DNA of 6,697 bases from assembly GCA_028707415.1 (NCBI GenBank), contig JAQWBC010000054.1:1-6697 (forward strand). The letters run 5' to 3'. This stretch comes from Candidatus Izemoplasmatales bacterium (lineage in GTDB: Bacteria > Bacillota_I > Bacilli_A > Izemoplasmatales > Hujiaoplasmataceae). The position numbers and the translations under genes are program-made. The notes under the pieces were generated by a model. That model was not told the DNA's origin. It saw only the letters and a list, made by a program, of their open reading frames with translations, and ran no database searches. This document shows, in pieces, positions 1 through 5,882 of the stretch; position 1 is the first letter of the stretch; each line of letters opens with the position of its first letter.

Positions 1-471
1 TATTTTTTGGTTCATCATCGTTGTTGTTAACAAGGCTGACAAGCAAACAAGATTTGGATGATGAATTCTGACGGCTTCGACAATTGTTTCTGCTTCAACA
101 TCGACGCCAAGATCAATCACTTCAATTCCCTGACCTTCCAACATCATTTTGACCAAATTTTTACCAATGTCATGTAAATCTCCCATGACTGTGCAAATGA
201 TTGCCCTTCCAACCGATTTCGCTCCCGAAGCAACCAAAGCCGGTCGAAGAATCTCAAGACCGGAATTCATTGCCCTTGCTGCAACTAATACTTCCGGCAC
301 GAAAACTTCATTGTTTTTAAATTTACCGCCAATAATGGTCATGCCCTTAATAAGCCCTTCGTTAAGAATTATCGTTGGGGTAATCTTTTCGTCAAGAGCT
401 TGCTGAACCAAGATTTTCACATCCTTGGCTTTTCCTTTTTGAAGCAATGTGCTGATATCATCTAAAATCAT
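1..471 (-). CDS. Corrinoid (B12-binding) protein of a methyltransferase system, MtbC/MttC-like, 3' end beyond window
   Basis: The reading frame is open from an ATG at 471 to the left edge, giving 157 residues; family members are usually about 210, so roughly 55 C-terminal residues are missing. Residues 1-85 are a helical cap of the B12-binding_2 type, with the typical run around residues 39-77 (GLIKGM, FVPEVLVAARAMN, LEILRP). From residue 88 a Rossmann-like B12-binding domain begins. It carries D98-x-H100-x-x-G103, whose histidine is the expected lower cobalt ligand, and S145-x-L147 near the nucleotide tail. In the family, this cytoplasmic protein shuttles a methyl group between a substrate-specific methyltransferase and an acceptor such as tetrahydrofolate or coenzyme M. 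A GAAGG ribosome site sits about 8 bases before the start. It lies downstream of a terminator, so it begins its own unit, probably followed by a methyltransferase gene outside the window. Family call is firm; the methyl donor cannot be told. Confidence 0.95.
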   Translation of the reverse strand, partial: MILDDISTLLQKGKAKDVKILVQQALDEKITPTIILNEGLIKGMTIIGGKFKNNEVFVPEVLVAARAMNSGLEILRPALVASGAKSVGRAIICTVMGDLHDIGKNLVKMMLEGQGIEVIDLGVDVEAETIVEAVRIHHPNLVCLSALLTTTMMNQKI

Positions 472-501
472 TATTGTAACCTTCTTTCTCGATATATATA
501 A

Positions 502-515
502 ATTTCTTAAGAAAT
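502..515. repeat. 14-bp perfect palindrome in the corrinoid gene leader
   Basis: ATTTCTTAAGAAAT reads the same on both strands. It lies between the proposed -10 box (530-535) and the ribosome site of the corrinoid gene, at about +8 to +21 from the inferred transcription start. That placement suits an operator bound by a dimeric repressor, but an AT-rich palindrome of this size could also arise by chance. Confidence 0.4.
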
Positions 516-529
516 AATATTCCATTATT

Positions 530-535
530 ATTATA
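530..535 (-). promoter_or_regulatory. -10 box candidate for the corrinoid protein gene
   Basis: The minus strand reads TATAAT here, a perfect sigma-70/sigma-A -10 hexamer, about 60 bases ahead of the ATG at 471. The hexamer 17 bases further upstream (TGTTAT) is a poor -35 match, so the promoter may need an activator. The call rests on the -10 match and on its position between the upstream terminator and the gene. Confidence 0.45.
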
Positions 536-577
536 CGTTAAAGCACTTTCACATAACACTCGTTTTTTTGCGACAAA

Positions 578-618
578 ATTGGATTATCTTGTTATTCGGT
601 CCAATCAGTACTCGTACT
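578..618. repeat. Two adjacent interrupted inverted repeats upstream of the corrinoid promoter
   Basis: ATTGGA at 578-583 is matched by TCCAAT at 600-605 across a 16-base gap. AGTAC at 607-611 is matched by GTACT at 614-618 across 2 bases. Both lie between the regulator gene's terminator and the corrinoid -10 box, roughly 55 to 95 bases upstream of the inferred start, where activators often bind. The short arms make chance a real alternative. Confidence 0.25.
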
Positions 619-619
619 T

Positions 620-656
620 AAAAAAAACAACCATTCCTAGAGAAGAAAATGGCTGT
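620..656 (-). terminator. Rho-independent terminator of the DUF2284-RACo-regulator operon
   Basis: On the minus strand, ACAGCCATT (656-648) pairs with AATGGTTGT (635-627), a 9-bp stem with one G-U pair and a 12-base loop, followed directly by a run of U (627-620). It starts 12 bases after the regulator's stop codon and separates that operon from the corrinoid gene. Confidence 0.8.
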
Positions 657-668
657 CTTATTTAAGAT

Positions 669-1964
669 TTACAATAGATCCATATATTTTTTAGGGGTAA
701 TACCGTGATATTTTTTAAAGGTTTTAGTAAAATAGCCAGCATCTTTAAATCCGCTTTTTATGGCAATATCTTGAATTGAAAGTTGTCTCTCTTTCATCAA
801 TTTGATTGCGGCCTCCATTCGAACTTTATTGATGTAATCACTGAAAGTCATATCCATTTCTTCACGAAACAAATGTGATAAGTAATAACCACTGACAAAA
901 ACATTATTGGCAACTGTATTGAGCGATAAATCGGCGTTTAGATTCTTTTTTATAAAATTTATTGCATTAATCAAATGTTCATTGGATTGTTTTTTAAACC
1001 GGTTTTGATAGATAATGTTGTTTATATCATCCATCAATTCGGAAGTTAACAAGCAGACTTCGTCATATTGAGTGACATCAGCGAGGATAACCGTCACTTT
1101 TTTGGGAATCGTCGCTAAATCGCTAAGCATGACTCCCGCATCGACAGCCGCCCGCATTAAAACCGCCGTCAATTCATAAACATTAGCTTTAATAATATCA
1201 AGATTACCCGAAGAAATGGCGAATATTTCTCCCAAGATTCCGTTGAGAATTTCAATAGAATGGACTGTATCTCCTGCCTGAACATAAGCAATCAATTCTT
1301 TTTCCATCTCATAAGGATATTTTTTGAATTTGTTGCGTCTTACGAGCGATTCAAGACTGAGTGCATTTTGCCGTTTTTCATTCATCAATTCTGCGATTTT
1401 GTCTTGCTGCTTAGTGAGTTTCAAACGTTGTCTAAGAAAGATGCTCTCTTCTTTGCACATATATGTAACCATAATCAAAAGCATTTGGGCAGCCGACCGC
1501 ATGGTTTCTGGCGTCAATTGTTTAACACAACTAAGAATAGAGCCAGCATCAGTCGGTGAAATATCATATTTACCGGCAAAGGCAATTAAATCATGATGAG
1601 CAATTTCATCAATTTCCCATAACAAGACGGGTCCGCAAGCTAAACTCCCAAGATATTTTTCTTCAAAAAGAATGGGAACCGAGCATTTAATCATTGTTCC
1701 GCATTGAAAAATATATGGTTCGCCCAGATCAGCGGCCTTCATTCCCGCGTATTTCATCTGGGAATTGCAATTTGCCTGTCTTGTTCTGACAAGTTCACAA
1801 ATTGATTTTTCAGAATTAATGCGGTAACTTAACACTTCTTCTCCATCAATTCCATGCAAAGAAACATCGATACCCGTCAACTTCGAAAAATTAGCAAAAA
1901 GCGGTTTCAAATCATTAAAATTCAATACTTCTTCTAATTTTAAAGGAGAAAATTCTACATTCAA
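669..1964 (-). CDS. PocR-domain AraC-family transcriptional regulator
   Basis: A 431-residue cytoplasmic regulator. Residues ~8-165 form a PocR-type sensory domain, a ligand-binding fold found in regulators of cobalamin and diol genes. Conserved cysteines fall at 56, 66, 88 and 94, followed by the VPILF and ACGP segments; the usual Cys-His pair reads Cys-Gly here. A helical linker follows, and residues ~328-431 form an AraC DNA-binding domain with two helix-turn-helix units (one around LNTVANNVFVSGYYLSHLF, one around IQDIAIKSGF), ending in the typical GITPKKY. The start is taken as TTG at 1964 because GGAGG (1977-1973) sits 8 bases before it; the longer in-frame TTG at 1979 has no ribosome site and would place GGAGG inside the gene. 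It begins 20 bases after the RACo stop and is the last operon gene, so it probably controls its own operon and perhaps the corrinoid unit. The ligand is unknown. Confidence 0.93.
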   Translation of the reverse strand: MNVEFSPLKLEEVLNFNDLKPLFANFSKLTGIDVSLHGIDGEEVLSYRINSEKSICELVRTRQANCNSQMKYAGMKAADLGEPYIFQCGTMIKCSVPILFEEKYLGSLACGPVLLWEIDEIAHHDLIAFAGKYDISPTDAGSILSCVKQLTPETMRSAAQMLLIMVTYMCKEESIFLRQRLKLTKQQDKIAELMNEKRQNALSLESLVRRNKFKKYPYEMEKELIAYVQAGDTVHSIEILNGILGEIFAISSGNLDIIKANVYELTAVLMRAAVDAGVMLSDLATIPKKVTVILADVTQYDEVCLLTSELMDDINNIIYQNRFKKQSNEHLINAINFIKKNLNADLSLNTVANNVFVSGYYLSHLFREEMDMTFSDYINKVRMEAAIKLMKERQLSIQDIAIKSGFKDAGYFTKTFKKYHGITPKKYMDLL

Positions 1965-1972
1965 TGAGACCG

Positions 1973-1977
1973 CCTCC
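1973..1977 (-). promoter_or_regulatory. Ribosome binding site that sets the regulator's TTG start
   Basis: The minus strand reads GGAGG, followed by 8 bases and then TTG at 1964. A longer reading from TTG at 1979 would translate this site as coding sequence and has no ribosome site of its own. An ATG at 1960 is out of frame. Confidence 0.7.
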
Positions 1978-1984
1978 AATTCTA

Positions 1985-3469
1985 TTATTGCAGTTCAAAT
2001 AGCATATTATCAATGAAGCGCTCAGTAAAACCCAATTTTTTGTTCATTAAATCTACTGTTTGCACACACAAAGCAATTTCTTGAGCTTTGTTAAGCATAT
2101 TATCATTTATAAGGCACATTACTGCGCCCAATCCCGCAGTATTACCGGCGCTAACAACTCGTCCATTGAACGCTTTTGGTAACAAACCGATTTTAAAAGC
2201 ATTTTCTAAATTGAGATGAAATCCAAATCCGCCCGCCACAAAAACCTTGTTGACTTCTTCTAGATTGACCTTGGCCGCATTCATCAACGTCTCAATACCC
2301 GCACAGATGGCACTTTTGGCTAGTTGAAATTGACGAATGTCTTTTTGCGACAAGTAGATATCATTTTTTAGATAGAATCGATCCGCAACCAGTTGCCTAA
2401 TTAGTTGACTATTGGCATCATGATTAAACGCTCCTGTATCGTCAATGATTCCTTCGGATACAAGAATTGCCACTAAATCAACCAACCCAGATCCACACAT
2501 TCCTATGGGGGTTTTATTACCAATTGTTTCTGTCACTAATTCTCCCGCTATATAAGCAACTTTCGCGATAGCACCATTGATTCCGCCAACCCCTTTTTCA
2601 ATGTTTGCTCCTTCAAAAGCAGGTCCCGTTGCGGTGGAACATCCAAAAAAATCATTGTGTTTTTTTAAGATTATTTCCCCGTTGGTTCCCATATCAATCA
2701 AAATAGATGTGTTTTCCTCAAGCATTCCCGATGATAATATCCCTACCGATAAGTCAGAACCAATAAAGGCGCTGATAGAAGGCAATAAGACTACTCTTTC
2801 CGAATGCAGCCCATAATCGGCTCCATCAAAAGTTTTTGTTTCGAGAAATACGGGTGTATAAGGAGCTGATCCTATCGATTCGGGGTTTACATCATAAATG
2901 ATATGTAACATCGTCGGATTACCCGCAATCACTATTTTTTGGATTTTAGTGATTGAGAATTCGATTAACCACTGATCAATCTGTTTGTTGATTGCTTGAG
3001 TTATTATTTTCTGTTCTTCGTGGAGAAATCCCGAAATGCACTTATCAATCCGACTTATAACGTCTGCCCCATATATTACTTGAGGATTAAGAAAGGAAAA
3101 GGAGCCAATCATTAAACTCGAGTTTAAATTATATAAGTACATAGCGACTGTTGTGGTTCCTAAATCTATAGCAATTCCAAATTCATCGGTGACTTTATGT
3201 TCATGCCGATCTTGGTGGTAATCAGAAAAGAAATTTGCTGATTCGTAATTTACTTCGATTATTACATCACTCGTAACAGCGTAATGACAAGCAAGGATAT
3301 CTTTTTCTGTACCAGCAATCCGGACAAGACACTTGTTACATATGCCTTTTCCACCGCATGTTCCTCCTGAATCAATTTTGTTTTGAAGAAAAAGGTCCAT
3401 AAGTCGAGTTCCGTTTGGAACTGTATAAATATGAGTTTCATTGCTTCTTATAACTGTCACTTGTGGCAT
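1985..3469 (-). CDS. RACo-type ATP-dependent reductive activator of corrinoid proteins (ferredoxin + ASKHA domains)
   Basis: A 494-residue cytoplasmic protein. Residues 1-~75 are a plant-type [2Fe-2S] ferredoxin domain with cysteines 38, 44, 47 and 61 (CGGKGICNKC then C). After a short linker, an actin/hexokinase-like ATPase core starts at ~97: D102-x-GTTT as first phosphate loop, NPQ at 128-130 and GADVISRI at 134-141, GNPTMLH at 183-189, IDMGTNGE at 258-265, then CGSGLVDL and VAGGFGFHLN. In characterised relatives, electrons from the Fe-S cluster and ATP hydrolysis convert accidentally oxidised Co(II) corrinoid proteins back to Co(I). The expected client is the corrinoid protein at 1-471. 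Well-studied RACo proteins are, as I recall, above 600 residues, so this is a compact form with little linker. GGAGAG lies 5 bases before the ATG and overlaps the DUF2284 stop region, so the two genes are probably translationally coupled. Confidence 0.93.
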   Translation of the reverse strand: MPQVTVIRSNETHIYTVPNGTRLMDLFLQNKIDSGGTCGGKGICNKCLVRIAGTEKDILACHYAVTSDVIIEVNYESANFFSDYHQDRHEHKVTDEFGIAIDLGTTTVAMYLYNLNSSLMIGSFSFLNPQVIYGADVISRIDKCISGFLHEEQKIITQAINKQIDQWLIEFSITKIQKIVIAGNPTMLHIIYDVNPESIGSAPYTPVFLETKTFDGADYGLHSERVVLLPSISAFIGSDLSVGILSSGMLEENTSILIDMGTNGEIILKKHNDFFGCSTATGPAFEGANIEKGVGGINGAIAKVAYIAGELVTETIGNKTPIGMCGSGLVDLVAILVSEGIIDDTGAFNHDANSQLIRQLVADRFYLKNDIYLSQKDIRQFQLAKSAICAGIETLMNAAKVNLEEVNKVFVAGGFGFHLNLENAFKIGLLPKAFNGRVVSAGNTAGLGAVMCLINDNMLNKAQEIALCVQTVDLMNKKLGFTERFIDNMLFELQ

Positions 3470-3471
3470 AA

Positions 3472-4008
3472 TTACTCTCCATCATAAAAAATCATCGCGA
3501 AATAAGTAACCGTGTTAACGCCGTTATAATATTTAATTCCTGACTTGCGCGCTAGAACCGCGACATCAATACCAAGAGCTTCCATAGAAATCATTGCTTT
3601 TTCAGGAAACCGACATGGCTGACTAGGATAGGTACATTTATCGCAAATTGAGCAACTACCCGCAGCTAAAAAGTCGGCTTGCATTTGTGCTTTTTTCGTA
3701 AGATCATAGAGTCCATATGTTATTTGCATTATTTGCCTTCGTCCTAGGTCCATTCCTTCAACATCATATGGATCTTCTAAAGGGAAAATCATTGAAAAAA
3801 GAATCGCTTTTTGATAACGAAGACATCTTTCTTTAATCAGCTCAATGTCACCAATTGCCGGTGGACATGTCCACGATGTGTTATATCTTCCGCAATAATT
3901 CATCTTGCATTTATCGGTGAATTCCTCGCGAAATATGATATCTTCTTTCTTGATAAATGTCCATGTGGTCTTATTTTCATTGAGGTAAATAGTAATGGTT
4001 TTTTCCAT
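3472..4008 (-). CDS. DUF2284 cysteine-rich metal-binding protein
   Basis: A 178-residue soluble protein of the DUF2284 family. It has two cysteine groups. The first is C34-x4-C39-G with C48-PP, in the diagnostic segment NYCGRYNTSWTCPP (37-50). The second is C119-x2-C122-x2-C125-x6-C132, a ferredoxin-like spacing suited to a [4Fe-4S] cluster. The C-terminus keeps the family's NGVNTVTYFA stretch. No signal peptide or membrane segment is visible. The biochemical role of the family is not established. It is the first gene of the operon, only 2 bases ahead of the RACo gene, so I infer an accessory function in electron delivery, metal or corrinoid handling, or repair of the methyl-transfer system. 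AAAGGA 7-8 bases before the ATG supports the start. Full length is consistent with the family; family assignment is strong, function open. Confidence 0.9.
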   Translation of the reverse strand: MEKTITIYLNENKTTWTFIKKEDIIFREEFTDKCKMNYCGRYNTSWTCPPAIGDIELIKERCLRYQKAILFSMIFPLEDPYDVEGMDLGRRQIMQITYGLYDLTKKAQMQADFLAAGSCSICDKCTYPSQPCRFPEKAMISMEALGIDVAVLARKSGIKYYNGVNTVTYFAMIFYDGE

Positions 4009-4027
4009 CGGCGAATCCTTTCAATAA

Positions 4028-4043
4028 AATAAATGCATTTATT
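4028..4043. repeat. 16-bp perfect palindrome just upstream of the DUF2284 gene
   Basis: AATAAATGCATTTATT is a perfect palindrome lying 20 to 35 bases before the DUF2284 start codon, just upstream of its ribosome site. It would suit a dimeric repressor, or could fold in the mRNA and hinder ribosome access. AT-rich composition lowers its significance. Confidence 0.4.
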
Positions 4044-4078
4044 AGGAAATCTAAAAATTGATTTATTACCATAAAGTA

Positions 4079-4126
4079 ATCGCCAAAAGCAGCATTTAAT
4101 AGCCCTGTAAATCGCCATTAATAGCC
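4079..4126. promoter_or_regulatory. Paired direct repeats, candidate AraC-type operator
   Basis: TTAATAGCC occurs at 4096-4104 and 4118-4126, offset 22 bases. ATCGCCA occurs at 4079-4085 and 4111-4117, offset 32 bases. The offsets are close to two and three helical turns, so copies face the same side of the DNA. AraC-family proteins commonly bind two direct half-sites about 21 bases apart, and such a regulator is encoded in the operon that follows. Assignment to that protein is inferred from the spacing and the linkage. Confidence 0.45.
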
Positions 4127-4216
4127 ATATAACGGATTATCTATATTTATAATTCGTTTCTTTTATGTCATTTTTTGGCTTTTTAATAATCTACTTTTAT
4201 TTGATTTGTTATATAT

Positions 4217-4225
4217 ATTATAGCA
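4217..4225 (-). promoter_or_regulatory. Extended -10 promoter candidate for the DUF2284-RACo-regulator operon
   Basis: The minus strand reads TGCTATAAT, a perfect extended -10 element. No good -35 hexamer stands 17 bases upstream, which extended -10 promoters tolerate. Transcription would begin near 4210, giving a leader of about 200 bases before the ATG at 4008 that contains the direct repeats and the 16-bp palindrome. Confidence 0.5.
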
Positions 4226-4248
4226 CGTAATCGTTTTTAATTATATGG

Positions 4249-4276
4249 AAAAAACGATACACAAGCATCGTTTTTT
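4249..4276 (-). terminator. Rho-independent terminator of the AEC permease gene
   Basis: A 10-bp perfect stem, AAAAAACGAT with ATCGTTTTTT, encloses an 8-base loop. On the minus strand it ends in a run of T, 43 bases after the permease stop. The symmetric A/T tracts would let it work in both directions, but no plus-strand gene leads into it. Confidence 0.75.
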
Positions 4277-4319
4277 TATTATGTATTTAGCAATAATGCT
4301 TTCGAATAATATCAAAAAT

Positions 4320-5302
4320 CTAAAAGATTCCGATGATTCGTAAGATATAGATGATAGCAATTATCGAAGGAATCGAAAAAATTGTTGACCAAACCACAAT
4401 CTGTCCAGCAAGATTATCATCGCCTCCCATTTCTTTGGCTATAACCGCACTTACTACTGCAGCTGGTGTGGCATATAAAGCTACTGCCGCTGCAAAAGCA
4501 GCACCGCCAAAATCAGGAAACAAATAGTAAGTAATCGTCAATGCCAAAACGGGTATTATAACCAAACGAAAAGTTGTACCAACAATTATCGGTTTAATGT
4601 AGTTTGTTGCTGATTTAAACTTGAATTGGCCGCCTAACATAATTAAAGCTATTGGCGTTGTAACATAGCTATGTACTTAATTGCCGGATAAAGACCGGGT
4701 ATATCGGTAAGTCTAAAAGTCACACCATTTTGTATTAACAATGCTCGAATCAATAAAGTCATAACTGCTATAAAAACACCGATATTGAGTGGGTTTGTTA
4801 TAATTTTTTTTATTACTACTCCGATGGTCAGTTTTTGGGAAAGTTGTCGATCAAAAATCGTAAATGTTAGTACCGAAAAAATATTAAGTAAAGGCGTTGT
4901 TAAAACCAGCAAAGAAGCCAAGGCAGCTCCTTCTACACCAAACAATGCCGTCGCTAGTGGCAATCCTAACACCATGTTATTGGCACGAAAGACGCTTTGA
5001 ATGACCGCGCCTTTATATTGCTTTTCCACAATGAATAATTTGGCAACTAAAATGCCGATTAAAAACATTACAACAGTACCAATATATGCGTAAAGGACAA
5101 AACTCCAATTAAGATCGTTAATCCCTTCGAGATCGTATAGGTTAACAAATAATAATACTGGCATAAAAATGTTAAAAACGATTTTGTTCAATGTTTTTAA
5201 AAATTGTTCATCAATAATCTTGATTAATCTCAGTACATAACCAATTAGTATAAGCAACACTAATGGTGCAACGGCATTTACCGCAAACAGAAGTGCATCC
5301 AT
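4320..5302 (-). pseudogene. Auxin efflux carrier (AEC) family permease, single-base frameshift
   Basis: Two adjacent reading frames make up one AEC-type transporter. The first runs from ATG 5302 for 217 residues and holds the N-terminal membrane half (VAPLVLLILIGYVLRL, then RANNMVLGLPLA). The second starts before TPIALIMLGGQF and holds the C-terminal half (ATPAAVVSAVIAKEMGG, AGQIVV). Adding one A at 4665/4666 turns GCTATGTT into GCTAATGTT and restores IKYIANVTTPIALIMLGG, the expected family sequence, giving 327 residues, normal for AEC proteins with about ten membrane spans. Relatives export or import organic anions such as malate; the substrate here is unknown. The start at 5302 is chosen for its GGGGGA site and hydrophobic N-terminus; a start at 5350 would lie at the inferred transcription start and has no ribosome site. 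Its own promoter and terminator make it monocistronic. It may be a real inactivating mutation or a sequencing or assembly error. Confidence 0.9.
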
Positions 5303-5358
5303 GTTTCCCCCATAAAAGTAACTATCCTTCGCCACACTAGTGACAGACATCGAAATAT

Positions 5359-5364
5359 ATTATA
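5359..5364 (-). promoter_or_regulatory. -10 box candidate for the AEC permease gene
   Basis: The minus strand reads TATAAT, 57 bases before the ATG at 5302. A T-rich stretch lies upstream, but no clear -35 hexamer is at standard spacing. An 8-base palindrome, CACTAGTG (5335-5342), follows in the leader. The inferred start near 5352 argues against the longer reading frame beginning at 5350. Confidence 0.45.
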
Positions 5365-5438
5365 CATCAAAAAACAAACAAGGGCTTTAACAATGCAATG
5401 AAATCGATTGTATTCCCGCAAAATATCAACTGGCAATT

Positions 5439-5466
5439 AAAAAAGCCCATTCATTTTACGAATGGG
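5439..5466 (-). terminator. Rho-independent terminator of the M20 peptidase-cupin unit
   Basis: On the minus strand, CCCATTC (5466-5460) pairs with GAATGGG (5452-5446) around a 7-base loop, followed by C and a run of T (5444-5439). It starts 40 bases after the cupin stop codon and ahead of the permease promoter. Confidence 0.8.
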
Positions 5467-5506
5467 ACTTGAGGATATTATGATTCACTACTTTTATTAA
5501 AACCAA

Positions 5507-5851
5507 TTATCGATGTCCCTCTTTAGGAACGATACATATAAATTTAAATACGGATTGGCCAATATTCCGGAATTGGTGTAATGTGTCAGATGGCACAAAG
5601 GCGTAGGAACCACTTTCCACTACATTAATCTGATTATCTATCAAAAGTTCTCCTTTGCCTTCGATAACATAGTTAATGTGTGGCCAAGGATGACAATGCT
5701 TGGGTGTGTACCCGGATTCTCTAACCTCGATGACCCGCATCACGTAGTCATTCCAGCCGTTTTCAGGCGAAACAAGCACTTTCATGAATGCATTTTTTGC
5801 TTCCGAATTGGTTATTTTATTTCCAACAATCATATTAATATTTCCAATCAT
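5507..5851 (-). CDS. Small single-domain cupin protein
   Basis: A 114-residue cytoplasmic protein made almost entirely of one Cupin_2 barrel. Motif 1 runs from G47 to G65 with metal ligands H52 and H54, and H58 in the HPWPH form typical of one cupin subgroup. Motif 2 runs from G81 to N96 with P87 and the fourth ligand H92. Such proteins bind a divalent metal and act as small isomerases, dioxygenases, sugar-binding or sensory proteins; the sequence does not decide among these. A GAAGAAGG ribosome site 7 bases before the ATG supports the start. It lies 31 bases after the M20 peptidase stop and is followed by a terminator, so it is probably the last gene of that unit and may act on the same compound. 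Domain call is firm; reaction unknown. Confidence 0.9.
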   Translation of the reverse strand: MIGNINMIVGNKITNSEAKNAFMKVLVSPENGWNDYVMRVIEVRESGYTPKHCHPWPHINYVIEGKGELLIDNQINVVESGSYAFVPSDTLHQFRNIGQSVFKFICIVPKEGHR

Positions 5852-5882
5852 ATTTTTACCTTCTTCGTATTTTTTTTCTTAC

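Larger units (their letters stand above)
4009..4319. other. 311-base intergenic region between the AEC permease and the DUF2284 operon
   Basis: No credible gene is present on either strand. In minus-strand order it holds the permease terminator (4276-4249), an extended -10 box (4225-4217), the direct-repeat cluster (4126-4079), a 16-bp palindrome (4043-4028) and the DUF2284 ribosome site. I looked for conserved cobalamin-riboswitch sequence (the B12 box and nearby G-rich elements) and did not see it; the leader is very AT-rich. Confidence 0.6.

Noticed and set aside
149..406. Plus-strand open frame of 85 codons
   Set aside because: It lies entirely opposite the corrinoid protein gene, has no family features, and its strand disagrees with all supported genes.
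1260..1596. Two overlapping plus-strand open frames
   Set aside because: Both are antisense to the well-supported PocR-AraC regulator and show no recognisable domain.
3900..4118. Minus-strand 72-codon frame starting in the DUF2284 leader
   Set aside because: It overlaps the start of the DUF2284 gene in another frame, has no ribosome site, and resembles no protein family; its start falls within the repeat cluster.
4009..4210. Cobalamin riboswitch in the long leader of the RACo operon
   Set aside because: The context made it plausible, but no B12-box-like or G-rich conserved segments are visible in this AT-rich stretch.
4320..5350. Reading the AEC region as two independent genes, or starting it at 5350
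   Set aside because: The two pieces are the N- and C-terminal halves of one family and join with one base. The 5350 start has no ribosome site, sits at the inferred transcription start, and adds a non-family N-terminus.
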